Source: Acanthococcus lagerstroemiae | Lineage: Eukaryota; Arthropoda; Insecta; Hemiptera; Eriococcidae | Direction of reading: 5' to 3' | NCBI GenBank assembly: GCA_031841125.1 | Contig: CM063108.1 | Coordinates: 26,835,399 to 26,899,398 of the forward strand | DNA: 64,000 nucleotides | Part shown: piece by piece, positions 12,488 through 25,018 of the stretch | Numbering within the stretch: the stretch's first letter is position 1 | Layout: every line of letters starts with the position of its first letter | The notes under the pieces: generated by a model | The model's input: only the letters and a program-made list of their open reading frames with translations | What the model was told of the DNA's origin: nothing | Database searches by the model: none | Program-made: the position numbers and the translations under genes

Positions 12488-13234
12488 CAAAGGGTGGTCC
12501 ACGCTCTGTATGGCCTATGTGCACGATCTAGTGGAGCGTGACCAAACTAAAAGTGAAGTCTATTCAATTTCCAGTCGAAAGAAACCAAAACGAGCGCGCT
12601 TGCGTACATCCTCGCCGAGCTACAGCGGTTTCAAGTTAATGTGTTTGGATGTCGCCTACAAGCTAACGCGTGTTGTACAAAATGAGTTTGAAAAGTGCGA
12701 ATTTAAGAAAGGAACAACAGTGGGTGATCCGGTATTGTGTTCTTTGTGGTCTGACACCAAAGCAGACGTGTGATGAAATGGAAGGTTTGTATGGTACAAG
12801 TCTGATGCCGAAGAGAACAATTCAGCGGTGGCAGGAATTTCGCGATAGCAGCACATTAGCCTTGTCGCTTCTGCAAACTAAGCAACCGCAAACAATGTAA
12901 CCGAAGTAAACTGGAGAACACACAGTGGCAGCTTTGATTGCCGAGGACCCGCACATCTTGTAGCGGATGTCGGACCACAACAAACACAATATCGGATCAC
13001 CCACCGTTGTTCTGTTCTTCAATTCGCACATCTTGTACAACAAGCGTTCAGCTTGTAGGCGACATCCGAACACATTAACTTCGCTGTAGCTCGGCGACTG
13101 TGTACGCAAGCGCGCTCATTTTGGTCTCTTTCGACTGGAAATTGAATAGACTTCACTTTTAGTTCGGCCGCGCTCCGCTATATCGCGCACGTAGTCCATA
13201 TAGAGCGTCGCGCAATAACTTGAACCACCCTTTG
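12488..13234 (+). mobile_element. Foldback mariner derivative, copy 1
   Basis: The ends are caaagggtgg and ccaccctttg, each preceded or followed by TA (12486-12487, 13235-13236), as expected of Tc1/mariner insertion. The arms are unusually long, about 270 bases (roughly 12488-12765 and 12960-13234), and both carry the same transposase N-terminal coding start. The element therefore appears to be built from an inverted duplication of the 5' end of a mariner. Only a helix-turn-helix region remains, and no DDE catalytic domain is present. Confidence 0.85.
12682..12900 (+). pseudogene. Mariner transposase N-terminal helix-turn-helix fragment
   Basis: The frame starts MSLKSANLRKEQQWVIRYC and continues through GLTPKQTCDEMEGLYG and RTIQRWQEFRD. 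This matches the N-terminal DNA-binding helix-turn-helix of mariner-type transposases (the RxVIRFC...G.TP.ET..M...YG...VF.W pattern). The family's proteins run to about 340 residues with a DDD triad, but this frame stops after 72 residues. It could at most make a DNA-binding peptide without cleavage activity. Whether it is translated is unknown. The start was taken at the ATG that precedes the helix-turn-helix, though upstream frame is also open. Confidence 0.65.
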
Positions 13235-13292
13235 TAGAAATAACACCTTTTGGAAAGAAATCAAACTCCATACTGTATGACATACAATTTCC

Positions 13293-15991
13293 AATCTTAT
13301 ACTTATTCTGTTCATTTACTATGATCCTTCAAAAAATACTTCAATTTACTCCTCATTTCTTCCTAAGGGACCAAGTATACATATGTACAATCAGCAAGAA
13401 GTGCGATTCTCTCTCAGTTCTCCGACTTTTATTTTGTTACTGAATTGTGTATCATTACAGCATAAGAATTTTATTTTAAGCCGCATAATTTTCAAATTTC
13501 ATTTTCCCCGTATAAAGATGCTAGAATTGGCACTTGTTGCGGTTCCGGAGTAAAAGAGTCTGTAAGAGTACTAACAACTCAACAGAGTTTCCAACATGTT
13601 TGACCAACTTGTATATAAGTCCGTCTGGATGGATTTCAATGAGTCTTGGACAGAGAATCAGATCTAAAACCGTATGAAAAGTCTTTGCACGTTTGAAATA
13701 AATCTGGATATTTTCTGAAGAATTCCATCATAGAAATATTTGTTACTGTTCTTTCTAACGCACTAATTAACACGATTTTCTATTGTTCCAGCAAACTCTC
13801 TTCAGAGATATCTATAATGATGAAAGTCTCATGTCAAGAATGGTTCTAGTTTAATAAAATTATAATGATTATGTTTCGTACCATATAAGTTTTTCTTATA
13901 AGCGTTTCGTATAAGAATGATACATTTTAGTTTAATAAAAAAGCGATTCTGATATGTAACATAATTTTTTCCTCATTTCAAGTGCTCGCTGTGACTACTG
14001 CAGCATTTTAGGGTGGCAATGAGAAGGGAGGGTACCAAAAAGTTGCCAAACGAGTCCCAAAGTGCTGTCAAAGGGAAACATATGGGTGTCAGTGTAGTGC
14101 CATATATCTGCCCAAATACAGAGTGTTCAAAATCACTGGGCCAGTTTTACACTCTTGATAACTTGGCAACACTGGGAGAGAAGTAGGCATGTTTGGTATC
14201 ATTTGACAGAGAAATGAACCCCATGTCGTGTTGTTTTCTTAAAAACTGGTTTTTTTTGTTTTGTTTTTTTAATTTTGAACTTTGAACGGCTGAATCTTCC
14301 TGGGTTTTGCAGCTAGAAGATCGGGCGAGGTTTCATTGGATTGCCGTAAGATTCTCTATAAGAATCGTCTCATAATTAAATTTTCATAAATTTCATCCTA
14401 AGCCCGGTTTTCTCAGCAGTTACATATTATGATCTTAGAATATTTTACTGTACACTTATTATGCAATGAAAAGACAATGAAAAAACGGCGTTTTATCGGG
14501 ACTTTCAGTTATATGGCTGACCCAAATCTCAATTTATGCCGAATAATCAGAAGTTTACTGTAATGTCTTGAGGCCAGGGGGATTATCCTGTCTAGAAAGT
14601 TGATTTTAGCCCATTAAATAGTACATATATTTAAACCTTATTTTCAAAATCTTGCGATGGGGCTTTCCCCTCCTGCAAATAACGCCAACATTCAATCGTC
14701 TTCAAATTTTCAAAAGATTTTATCTGAATTATACGTAGTAACTTAATAGGCTGAAGCCATCGATCAGGAAAAAAATAATCAAGACCACTTTGTTCCACAC
14801 TCTACTGTTTTGACGAGCGAAGCCAAGTCCACAAAGATTCACTCATTCGTCCGCTCGTCCCCTTTCGCTGAAAAATTTCTGCAGACTTTTTGGCCGCCGG
14901 ATTACGATAATTACTATATTCACCCCAACGGCTAATTAATTACCCGGAATGAAATGGAGAAAAAAAAGAAATAAAAAAAGTGTGCAGTTAAAAATAAAGT
15001 CAACGTATAATTTTTTTTTTTTCACTACTACGATTTTGTTCGTATTGTGAATGACAGGTTGACAGTGCGACGAGGACGCGCCAGCGACTGCGATACCACC
15101 CAAGATAGATATAAAAAAAAAGAGTATTCCAGTCACAACGTCGTTGCCGTTGCTGAGAGTCGTCAGGCTAATTGAAAGGTTAATGTAATTAAAATGTCGG
15201 AATGCGGGAAAACACTCTAAATGTATCCGCGTAGATTGAAAATTAGACGCTATACGAGTACGTGCACGTGTACATCGCGCATTCACGCAGTCACGCGCGA
15301 ATTATACCCAAAAATATTTGCGGTTTTGCGGATTTGCTACGTCAAAATTTTGTGGTGGCTTGCTCGTCGCTCCTCGACTGCGAAAAGCGCAAATTGTATA
15401 ATATACATACTAAATGTTTGTTTGTTGGCGGCGCGGTCTTGATGGCGCAGATTTAACCGACAACGGCCGCACACCTTTCCCAAATTTTGAGCTTTCTGCA
15501 TCAACTGGCAAGATAGAGCGAGCACAATTTCAACACGAAATTCACTCGACCCTGCTGAAGGCTGTACTCGATGAGAGATAGAAATTGCGCCAACTGATGC
15601 ACGATAGTTTTTGAAGAGTGATCATGATCTGCTGACTTAGCGAGTAATTTGACTGAATTCTAAAATGAGAATTTTGGCGAAGAACTGTCCTAGTTTGGCA
15701 GGGGGTTCAGCCAATCAGAGTCCAGAAACAGTTTCGGCTAGAGAATGCTCCAAGACATTACCAAAAGATAGACAACTCTTGGTATGTGACCAAATTGATT
15801 GACAAGCAAATGGCCGCTCTTTGCTCTAAATTTGGCTGATTGACTGCTTCTTGACAGATGTTTGTTAGACATTTGATCACGATTTGACTAATGTTTGTTA
15901 GTTTGGTAGATTTATCATATCCATTTGGCAAATATTCAATTAATTTTTGTACACAATTTGGTAATCATTTTGATTGGCTTTTGTGATTTTA
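13293..15991. other. Unassigned stretch; CpG-richer part at 14.8-15.6 kb
   Basis: No coding family was recognised. At about 14505-14560 the text gccgaataatcagaagtttactg resembles a terminal repeat of pogo/Tigger-type elements, but I found no partner end. The part from 14800 to 15560 is CG-rich and non-repetitive within the window. The short frames there (14936-15286 minus, 15221-15456 plus) carry no domain. Confidence 0.35.
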
Positions 15992-16745
15992 TAAAGGGCG
16001 GTCTATGATTCATTGCGCGACGCTCAGTATGGACTACATGCGCGATGTAGCGGAGTGCGATTAAACTAAAAGTGACGTCTATTCAATTTCCAGTAGAAAG
16101 AGACCAAAATGAGCGCGCTTGCGTACACAGTCGCCGAGCTACAGCGGTTTGAAGTTAATGTGTTCGGATGTCACCTACAAGCTAAACGCAGGTTGTACAA
16201 AATGTGCGAATATCAGAATGGAACCATGGTGGGTGATCCAGTATTGTGTTCGTTGTGGTCTTATCATCCGCTACGAGATTTGTGAGTCCTCGGCAATCAA
16301 AGCTGCCACTGTGTGTTCCAGTTTACTTCAGTTACACTTGTTCGCGGTTGCCCAGTTTGCGGAATCGACAAGGCTGATGTGCTGCCATCCCGAAATTCCT
16401 TATGCTACCGCTGAATTGTTCTCTTCGGAATCAGACTCGTACTATACACGTCTCTTTGATGTCAGACCACAACGAACACAATACTGAATGACCCACTCAC
16501 TGTTCCGTTCTTAAATTCGCACTTTCCAAACTCATTTTATACAACACGCGTTTAGCTTGTAGGCGACATCCGAACACATCAACTTCAAACCGCTGTAGCT
16601 CGGCGACTATGTATGTAAGCGCGCTTGTTTTGGTTTCTTTCGACTGGAAATTGAATAGACTTCACTTTTCGTTCGGTCCAGCTCCACTAGATCGTGCACG
16701 TAGTCCGTAAGAAGCGTCGCGCAATGACTTTTGGACCATCCTTTG
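15992..16745 (-). mobile_element. Foldback mariner derivative, copy 2 (inverted relative to copy 1)
   Basis: This is a diverged full-length copy of the element at 12488-13234, with ends aaagggcgg and ccatccttt and both long arms. The helix-turn-helix half lies on the minus strand here. In that strand the start MSLESANLR is followed by an early stop, and about 25 bases are missing from the helix-turn-helix segment. The 5' TA is present (15990-15991) while the 3' one has changed to TG. The coding remnant is dead in this copy. Confidence 0.8.
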
Positions 16746-19700
16746 TGTGTATGTGTGACACTATACTGGCGCCTATTCATGGTCGGCAACTTCTTGTAGT
16801 AGCCAGAGCTACACAACATGGGAAATTTCGTGTGTAGCAACGCTACACATGGCGACACCAAGTGGTTCGAAAATCGTTTCAAATCACGATGTATTGACTT
16901 TTTATAATTTCATTGTTTTGCTCTAGTGCTTGGAAATCTAAAAACCTAAATTGACGAGTACACGTAAAAAACCACTATCGTTTGGAAATTCTGTGTAGAC
17001 AGATAGCGCAGTATCCACAGCCGTTATGCAGTGCATTATTTGAACAAGATAACAAACAAATCCTGATCATGTTCATATTTATGTTCATGTATCATCTTCA
17101 TACAATGTCTCAAAAAACGGAAATATCTGGGTATCAGAAATTATACAGCTGCAATTTATATGTAGTTTCCGTTTCGAACAATCTTCAATTTCTACATCAT
17201 ACTGATTGCAACTCCGATAATTGCAATTCAGAACTAAAAAGTGAGTTTTCATTCGAACAACCGGAGGTTCAATAAGAGGCAAGTTTTTGTTCATATAACA
17301 GGATTGAGGGGGGGGGGCAAATATTATCTAGTCCATCCTAGATCATCTGCTACATTCTCCACAGAGTGAGCTTCGTTTTACTCTCCCGTCCGTCATTTCA
17401 ATTTTTAAATTTTTTGAAACACTACATTCTTCAGCAAAATTCTTTCTCCTTCGAAGAAACCGTACTGACTTCTCACAAGCAAAGCAAAGGCAAACATGTT
17501 TCCCCTCTACCTTCATACTATACTGTCATACGCATTAGCAGTTTTTATCCTACATTACTACGACCCTTATAAGCCTCCGAATTCTGGCGGTATGTCTGAA
17601 ACATATTACTCGTGGTATGATGCCGACAATCAGAAGTGCACAGAACGTGGCTTCTTCTAGCTCCCTGAGTACACTGCTCGTTGAGTTGTCACATAACAAA
17701 ATAAATTTAAAAATAGAATGATACAGATTTAACACTGAAGATCTTCTATTTATTGAAAAACAAACCCCATCTACCAGAAGTAGGTATCCGTAATTTTGAC
17801 GGAAGATTCCTGGTTCAAAAATACTCGCAATTTTACAGCATTTAAAAACAGCACATCTGAACCGGGCTGTGCTGCTAATACAAGCAGTTATCTTAGCGAA
17901 GCCCAGGCAGATAATGGCTACGCCTCACAGTCTTCAATGTGACTTCTAAAGAGTCCCAATAGAACGAGAAGCACGCGGAATCAAAAACAAAGCTACTATA
18001 TAGAGTCGACAGCTACCACTAATATGTACGACGGCAATTAATTTTAGCAATTAACGATAACGATAAGCTCTATCGCAAGTTTTCATAACCTCTGGGGAAT
18101 ATTCTTCGTGAAGACTATCCACGCCCGTGCGCATTATGGTCAAATGTTACCTCAATCAATATCACAAAACTAGTATAGCGAGTTACTAATGGAATACGTC
18201 GCACATTCAAGACATCGCCTTTGTCAGTCGACTTTTTCCTCCTGAGGAAAGATGAAAAAACTTCATCAAAAGACGTTCAGGTGTCTGAACCGCTACAGGA
18301 CACAGGAACAGTCTGCAGTAGGCCCGTACTTTCACAATCACCTGACCACAACCTCTGCGACAACTTTAATAGAGCGGCTTTTCAGCTATTCTTCAACTAG
18401 CCTATTTGCTGGAAAGCCCAGGAGGTCCAAATCAGCCTTTTTGAGGAAAGACAGTCAGTAAATATTTTCCTGCTGCCCTGTTAAATCCGCCACTGCTTGA
18501 TCAGTTTTCAGTAAGTATGTTGGTGGAAACATGAGCACATTTCCGGGTGGTCTTGCCCATCACTGTACACAGAATACGATATTCAACGAGAACTTTTTCA
18601 TCACATCTTCCAACATGCAGTACGTCGAACTTACGAGTTCCTCTGGTACTGCTCTTATTTAATACACATGGGAATTGCATTTAATGACACCGCATTATTA
18701 GACACTTGTTCTATATGTTACAGCGTTGCCAGGAAGAAGCTGGAACACATGTTTCCCTAATTGTCTTTTCTCTTCGTACTTGCCAAAAACAAGGCTGGCG
18801 TTTACGTCTGCCCTCAGTCAGCCAAGGACACATTTTTTCCCCCTTCATTAGAGCTATATAGCAACTGGATATTGCATTCGGACACAAAATGAATACACGA
18901 TAGAAACGGTCTCTCATAGTCATGTGTTACGGCTTATGGGTTCAGCGGATTCGTGAATCGTGATGTCATGATTATCTCTTTCAGTTGTAACTACGCGAGT
19001 GTACTTTTTTGGGGGCTCTCCAGCGGCGATTCTTTCATCGAGCTTGTCGGGTCCCCAAACGCCTTAGACACCCCGCCAATAACTTGCCATTTGCTGTAGA
19101 AAAAACAAAACAAAATACTCTCCCCCGCTATTCAACCCTTCAACTGCTCGACTACTGTACGCACCCTTCGAAGAGGGATACGACAATTTAAGCGATTTAA
19201 AATTCACCTTTCGAAGTCGGAAACGCGAATGCGAATGGCCGGTACGCCGATTCGATATCTGCGACTCGTTAATTATACATCAACCCTCCTCTCCCGGCCG
19301 GTTTCGCAAAATCGTTTCACGGTGTACACATTTTGGAAAGCGTGCGAAGTCGAAAAAAGAGGAGCGCTGCACGTAAAAAACCTATTGGCAGCTAAAGCGC
19401 GTTAATAAAGCTGATTTTTTGGAAAATAAACCCGATATTTTATCGAGTAATCGATTTTTGCAGCTAAAACGCGTTAGAGAAACAGTTATTTTCGTAATAA
19501 ATCGGACATTTTATCGATGAACCGATTCTTTCGATAAATTTATTAGTTTCGACCAACCGATCATTTCTGATGTCAGTTAGTTCCAGTCGTTCAATTATAT
19601 CGGATTAATCGGCCATTCAAATGTTACATTTTGTAAATGTTTCATTACATTTTGATTAATCGACACCTTTGATTATTTGGTTCATTCTGATTCATTACCT

Positions 19701-20159
19701 GTTTTCCATTCATCAAGAATGACTACTGACAGTGAAATGATGAAACTTGCTTCCAACTGATTCAATCGTATCGTTCCTCCTCAGGGCCATGTAGACCTCC
19801 TTATCCATCTACCAATGTGAGCGAGCCTGATGACTAATGACTAATTGGGGTTTCCATGACCTAAATAATAGAAGAGAATAAGTGGCGCAGAATATTTTCA
19901 TCTGTACTGTAATATTTTAGTGAACAAATACCGAGCGGACCTCACAACCCCACACGCGTCAAAAGAATCAAACATTATAAGTCATTATCAAATTTGTAGA
20001 TCTCAAAAGAAATAATTTTAATCTTTGTCATCAAAAGTTTGATAGAACTTCCGGCCAAGCCCATAGCATAACCATTTTTCCAAGGAGCATTTATATTTTC
20101 TCTTATTGTGGGTGTGTGGGGGGGGGGGTAAGAATCAACTCAAACTTTGGAGAAACACA
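16746..20159. other. Unassigned stretch; CpG-richer part at 19.0-19.6 kb
   Basis: No gene or transposon protein was recognised. G-runs occur at about 17308-17317 and 20111-20120. The region 19000-19600 is richer in CG and unique within the window, with several atcgat-type motifs. Short frames (for example 16982-17275 and 19009-19191) have no domain. Confidence 0.35.
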
Positions 20160-21414
20160 AGCGAGCTTTCGTTCTACAATTGATCAATTATTTACACTCA
20201 AGCAATTAATAGAAGCAACTAGAGAATATAATCAACCATTATACCAATATTTGTAGAATTTCAAAAAGCTTTCGACTCCATATACCTATCAGCACTTTTG
20301 GGTTCCTTAAGTCGACGGGATATCCCACAGACGGTAATAAAAATCACAAGAGAAATTTATAAAAATACCAGGAGCAGAGAGTGCGTTTGGACAAAACAGG
20401 GCAACATTTTGAAATTGAAAGAGGAGTCAAACAGGGGGATTCCTTTTCCCCCAATCTATTCAACTGCTAGTTAGAAGATGTGTTTCAAAATTTAAAATGA
20501 GAAAGGAAGGATATAAAATGAATGGACAATGGCCTAACAATTTAAGGTTCGCGGACGATGCGGCTTCAGTCTCTTAGTATGGAAAGGATATACGCCTGGC
20601 AAACAAACTAGCAGAGACAGGTCAAAAAGTAGGTCTGATCATGAGTATTAGTAAAACGGTGTTACTTTCCAACATAAAACTTAGTCAAGAAATCGAGATT
20701 GGTAATAACTACAGACCTGATTCCTCGGCATTTATAACTTCGTCATACTTGACAACAGAGAAGTGCTGATGATGTACGAGTAGGTACGTTTTAAAGCAGG
20801 AGGGGGGGGGGCAGAAGAAAAAATTGTATTCAGCCGAAAAATTCCGAAAATGGCGTCAATGCTGAAAACAGTCAAAAACGTCGAAAAGAACCGAAAATGC
20901 CATTGCAAACCAAATGGGAAGAAAAAACTAGGAATGTTCACATGATGGTCGGGGTTTTTTCAGGAGTTTACGTAGATGTACCGGCAAAATTGAGAAAGTC
21001 ACGTTATAGTGCTATAATGCTATATTTTTGTATGCATAAAATAAATAAAAAAGAAACATGTTTCCAATATTTTTTGTTTTTATGTTAATTTGAGGGACAT
21101 TTATGCATTTTTGCCGAATAATACCGGAAGTACTACATTCAGCATCGAATTATCATAAGAATAAAATGCCACTGGAACTTACAAAGAAAATTTTTGAAAC
21201 TTGCACAGGCCCCGTGTTGCTAAACGTAAGTTAGCCAGAACTCAGGTTGCAACGGAAAGGGTTATAGGCATAGGCGGAGTTGAAAGTAAAGACAGGATAA
21301 CTAACAAACGGGTGAGGGAGAAATCAAGAATGAAAGATTATAGCTTCATTTTGAAAAAATAAAAATTTGACTATGCGGGCCACATTGCAAGAGGGAGGAC
21401 GAATAAATGGGAAA

Positions 21415-21886
21415 GGGAGCATCCATTACTTACGTGAGGCGTTTTTGACAATTTTCTGCCCCCCTCTCCCCCTACTGTTGACATGTCGTAAGATTTGGCT
21501 CGACCCCCCCCCCTCCTCCCGACTCCATATCTCACATGAGAATTTTCAAAATTTGTAATTTCAGTGTAAATGGGTTGGAGTTATTTAAACAACACAATTT
21601 GCATTATTTTTTTTATTTAAGACTAGTCAAGATTAGTATTTCAAATTGTTTAAATCGTTCAGATAACGACGATTAATATTATCGTGTCAGATTTTGCCAT
21701 ATTTTAGTCAAAAAACATGTTTTACTTTAATTTTACCCAATTTTCTTGCAGTGTTACACTGTTTTTCACAGGGAAAATATTACGTGATATTTGTCGAGAC
21801 ACCCCACTCCCTCGCGTGGAGATTGGGTGAAATTCTGCTCGACCAGCCCCCCCCCTGAACACCTTACGTAATTAATGGACGCCCCC
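21415..21886. mobile_element. MITE with 3-bp target duplication (PIF/Harbinger-like)
   Basis: The ends are gggagcatccattacttacg and the complement of gggggcgtccattaattacg. Removing the element plus one copy of the bordering AAA rejoins the LINE reading frame exactly (TNKWE followed by RKVLGWIPEG). This supports a 3-bp duplication and these boundaries. A 3-bp duplication with G-rich ends suggests PIF/Harbinger, which I infer and cannot prove. The interior is AT-rich and non-coding, with a C-run near each end. Confidence 0.8.
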
Positions 21887-22314
21887 AAAGGAAGGTTTTG
21901 GGCTGGATACCCGAGGGAGCCCTCGAGTATCTATACCAGTTTCAGAAAATGAAAATTCATGCTATTTTCTTGTTTTTTTCGGGCCATTTTTCATGCTTCA
22001 AATTTTCTCTAAACACTTCCTCCCCCCCCCCCTGTATATACTGCTTGGTAGGAAATTTTTACATTTTTTTGGCAGCTTCATTTTGATGAGATCCTTTCAT
22101 AAATAAAAATTGATAAATTAAAAAGAAATTAAATCGAAAAAATTTGTTGAGTTAAAATGTTGAAAATTTACGCTTTGACAAAGAAATTGCAAGAAATCAT
22201 GCCATTTTCATGCTTTCATACTACCTTGAGCAAAAATCATGCTATTTTCTGGCTTTACGTATTTTCATGCCCGGTAGACATCTTGGAAGATGAAATAAGA
22301 CAACACGCGGGTAT

Positions 22315-22537
22315 TCTCTTTTCTAATTTTTGCTCTCAACCCGGGTCTTGGAATCCGCCCTTTCGAGCATCACCTCAGAGACGTTGGGGAGGCTATTAGG
22401 GCTGTCTTAGCCCTCTACACTTCTTGCCGAAAACCCGGCCTAGGTTGAAATGTAGTGAGTTGCTACGTGAGCTCGAACCCGGGACCTCCGGATTCTGAGA
22501 CCAGCGCGCTATCCACTCGGCCACCAGACCTCTCCCT
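22315..22537 (-). mobile_element. tRNA-derived SINE copy 2, with 13-bp target duplication
   Basis: Identical 13-mers aacacgcgggtat lie at 22302-22314 and 22538-22550. On the minus strand the element reads an AGGGAGAGGTCTGG leader, an A box TGGCCGAGTGG, a B box GGTTCGAGCTC, a body shared with the other two copies, then a TTAGAAAAGAGA-like tail. It sits in the C-terminal coding end of the LINE at 20160-22640. It is the most complete of the three copies and the best template for a family consensus. Confidence 0.92.
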
Positions 22538-22894
22538 AACACGCGGGTATGGCACGGAGAAGAATTCAAGGGATAGGGACCGATGGACACGAGGGAGGAG
22601 ACCTATGTCTGCACGTGGGCGTACTGTCTGTAAATTCAATACACTTAAATTTTCCAGTATTACTAGAAATTTAGCTGTAATAAATAAGATAAGGAGCTAT
22701 TTAATCGCCCAATAAAATAGAGTGTGTACGAACTCGATGGAAGAAAATTTAACAATTAAGAAATGAATTAAAAAAAAAAAAAAAAAATGTAGCGAAATTA
22801 TAGAAGACATGGATGCCCGATACAATTAATATTTCTATGTGGATTCTATGGGGATAGGAAAAAATGTTCGCCCAATTATAAGACAAGTTAAACA

Positions 22895-23711
22895 CAGGGT
22901 GTCTACCAAAACCGGAAAATGAAAATCCGGGACTTTTCGGGGACCTATCCAGGATTTTCCCGGCACTAATAGGAAATAGTATATTGCACACCAAGAGTCA
23001 AGTAAATTCACTTTTGGCTCTTGTTTTGTAAGATATTTTTTACAATACATGATCAGGAAGGGAAAACATGAACAGCTTTGTCTAAAAAGCAACGCCGAAA
23101 AATTCAGCATGTGCATTTTTCCAAGTAAAAGGGAACCTACAGTTCGGACGGTGAATAATATCAATAAGCAACAATTATTGTTAATGATACCGTTCCAATA
23201 ACATCCACAGCATAGGTCGGCCATTCTCGGCATCATGGACCTGTAGGAAAAGTTATAGTTCAGGCCAAGACAGGTTGTTGGAAAAAAAAAGAAAGTCAAA
23301 CTGAGTTAAGGGTTAGATTATTTGACGTGTCGGCATTCTTCGTGTCGCTCCGTCGTGTTGGTTGGTAAACATGTCTGAATGTAAAAATGTGACTCATTGT
23401 TTCTACATTGAGGCACGTTTACTTTACATCGTGATAATGCTTATATCTGATTCGTCAATGAAAAGTGCTGCTTTCCACTTGCAAAATACTAAAGTAAACA
23501 TAAACTTTCTGATCATGTATTGTAAAAAATATCCTTCTCTCATCCTTTCTTTAAATCCAGTGAGGAACACATCCAATGATATCAATTTTTCTCGCAATAT
23601 TTGATTTTCTGATGTATAGAAAAAAATTGCTATTTCTTAAATAACTTTTCCCGGGGTCACTTAGACAAATAGACCAAGTTCCAGGATATTCCAGGACTGG
23701 TAGACACTCTG
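22895..23711. mobile_element. hAT-type non-autonomous element
   Basis: The left end cagggtgtctacca and the right end tggtagacactctg are inverted copies with one mismatch. Inside them are aaaaccgg/aatccggg and tattccagga motifs characteristic of widespread hAT miniature elements. The bordering 8-mers (gttaaaca and aacaatga) do not match, so the target duplication is lost or the ends come from two insertions. No transposase is present. Open frames on the minus strand (22749-23299) are chance readings of the repeat. Confidence 0.7.
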
Positions 23712-23739
23712 AACAATGAAAAATATCAAGCAGCGATAC

Positions 23740-24510
23740 ACACAGCAGGTTGACTTAATTGAAACGTGACTCCTAGATGCCTACGAATTGGTAAAACTAA
23801 CTCATTTCTGGAAACTGGAAACACTTCACTGAGACTTGAGGAAAGCCACTGGAAATTGGCACTTGGGGGAACAGGAATAAGTAAATGGCAGATGTGAGGG
23901 TGGTAAGGGATCATTAGAATTGCGGGGATCCAAAAAGTGAAAAGAACTAGGATCGGAGTCATACTAGCGGGAGGAGGCAGGCGTGGAAGATTAAGTGATC
24001 ATTCTGGGGAAAAGCGGAAAGAGGTGGAGGGTATACTTTATTGGAGTCACACTTGACCAGTAACAAGAAGGTGAAATTGACTCTGGTCTGAAAAACACTT
24101 GAGTGAGACTTGAGGGGAGCTATTGGAAACAATTTCTCCTTATCCTATACCAGCAACAAGAAGGTGAAATTGACTCGGCTCTAGACTTGAGGAGAGCTAT
24201 TGGAAAAAGACATTTGCGGTAAAAATGAAAATATAAATAGTGAATCTACAATTGGTGAAGGATCAGTTAGGATCAAGAAGAGTCTGAAAACGGTAAAACT
24301 GACTCGGATTCGAATCATACTTATATGAAGATGCCAGCGAGGGGAAATGGGCTAATTGTCTGGGGAAAAGTAGAAAAGTATAGGTGCTCTTTGATGCTGA
24401 TAAATGTTTCCTTATCCTATCTCGGATGCAAAAGAGTAAAACTAACTTGGGCTTGAGAAAAAGTTGAAAGAGACTTGAGGAGAGCCCATGAAAGAGGGCA
24501 CCTGAATACA
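23740..24510 (+). repeat. Degenerate tandem repeat rich in gacttgaggagagc
   Basis: Variants of a unit running roughly ggtgaaattgactcgg, then gacttgaggagagctattgg recur at about 23785, 24070, 24160, 24290 and 24435, with unequal spacing and partial units. The array lies in the loop of the surrounding inverted repeat. No coding signal was seen. Confidence 0.6.
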
Positions 24511-24930
24511 AAAGACGTGTAATATATTTTTTACAATACATGATCAGAAAGTCGTTCGTATTTTGCAAGTGGAAAGCAGCACTTTTCATTGACGAATCAG
24601 ATATAAGCATTACCACGATGTAAAGTAAATGTGCCTCAATGTAAAAACATGAGTCACATTTTTACATACAGGCATGTTTACCAACTAACACAACGGGGCG
24701 ACACTAAGAATGCCGACGGATGCCGAGAATCACCGACTAATGCCAAGGATGTTATTACGACAATATCATTACAATATTGTTGCTTTTTGATATTATTCAT
24801 CCAAACTGTAGGTTTCCTTTCAGTTGGAAAAATGCACATACTGAATTTTCTGGTGTTGCATTTTTGACAAAGCTGTTAATATTTACCCTTTCTGATCACA
24901 TATTGTAAAAAATATCTTACAAAACAAGAA

Positions 24931-25018
24931 CCAAAAGTGAGTTTACATGACTCGGGAATTGCTCACTCGCTATGCTCAATCGCAAACTTTCCCTCGCATG
25001 TAAACACTCACTTTTGAC
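24931..25018. repeat. Small hairpin element with a non-palindromic core, copy 1
   Basis: The arms aaaagtgagtttacatg and catgtaaacactcactttt flank a core of about 45 bases beginning cgggaattgctcactcgc. The core matches that of the hairpin at 26557-26672 in reverse orientation, so this is a small repeated unit and not a random palindrome. It interrupts the right arm of the larger inverted repeat. Confidence 0.6.

Larger units (their letters stand above)
12441..13292 (+). repeat. 97-bp tandem repeat, unit 2, split by a mariner element
   Basis: The left part (12441-12487) and the right part (13235-13292) together reproduce the 97-bp unit at 12344-12440, including caacagaaa, then gaaataac, and the final catacaatttcc. 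The 747-bp insert between them is bordered by TA on both sides. Confidence 0.85.
20160..22640 (+). pseudogene. RTE-like LINE, split by several insertions
   Basis: One LINE can be followed through this span. It shows the RT fingers SFRSTIDQLFTLKQLIE near 20162, motif A FVEFQKAFDSIY near 20255, ERGVKQGDSFSPNLFN near 20418 and LRFADDAASVS near 20542. The C-terminal part resumes near 21180 and reads FDYAGHIARGRTNKWE at 21366-21414, then KVLGWIPEG from about 21890, then DEIRQHAG near 22290-22314 and RDRDRWTRG near 22575. The gaps are explained by inserts: an unassigned piece (about 20715-21170), a 3-bp-TSD MITE (21415-21886), an unassigned piece (about 21926-22260) and a SINE (22315-22537). Stops in the RT also disable it. 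The D..FADD catalytic residues remain. No endonuclease domain is visible upstream, so it is probably 5'-truncated. RTE rather than another clade is inferred from the WAGH-type tail. Confidence 0.85.

Noticed and set aside
22490..22535. tRNA gene on the minus strand (also near 4050 and 30620)
   Set aside because: A and B boxes are present, but the acceptor ends do not pair, and the sequence continues into a body shared with two other copies with target duplications. It is a SINE head.
22749..23299. Overlapping minus-strand frames rich in Phe and Leu
   Set aside because: They are readings of the hAT-like repeat and its arm, with no domain and no agreement with the second arm.
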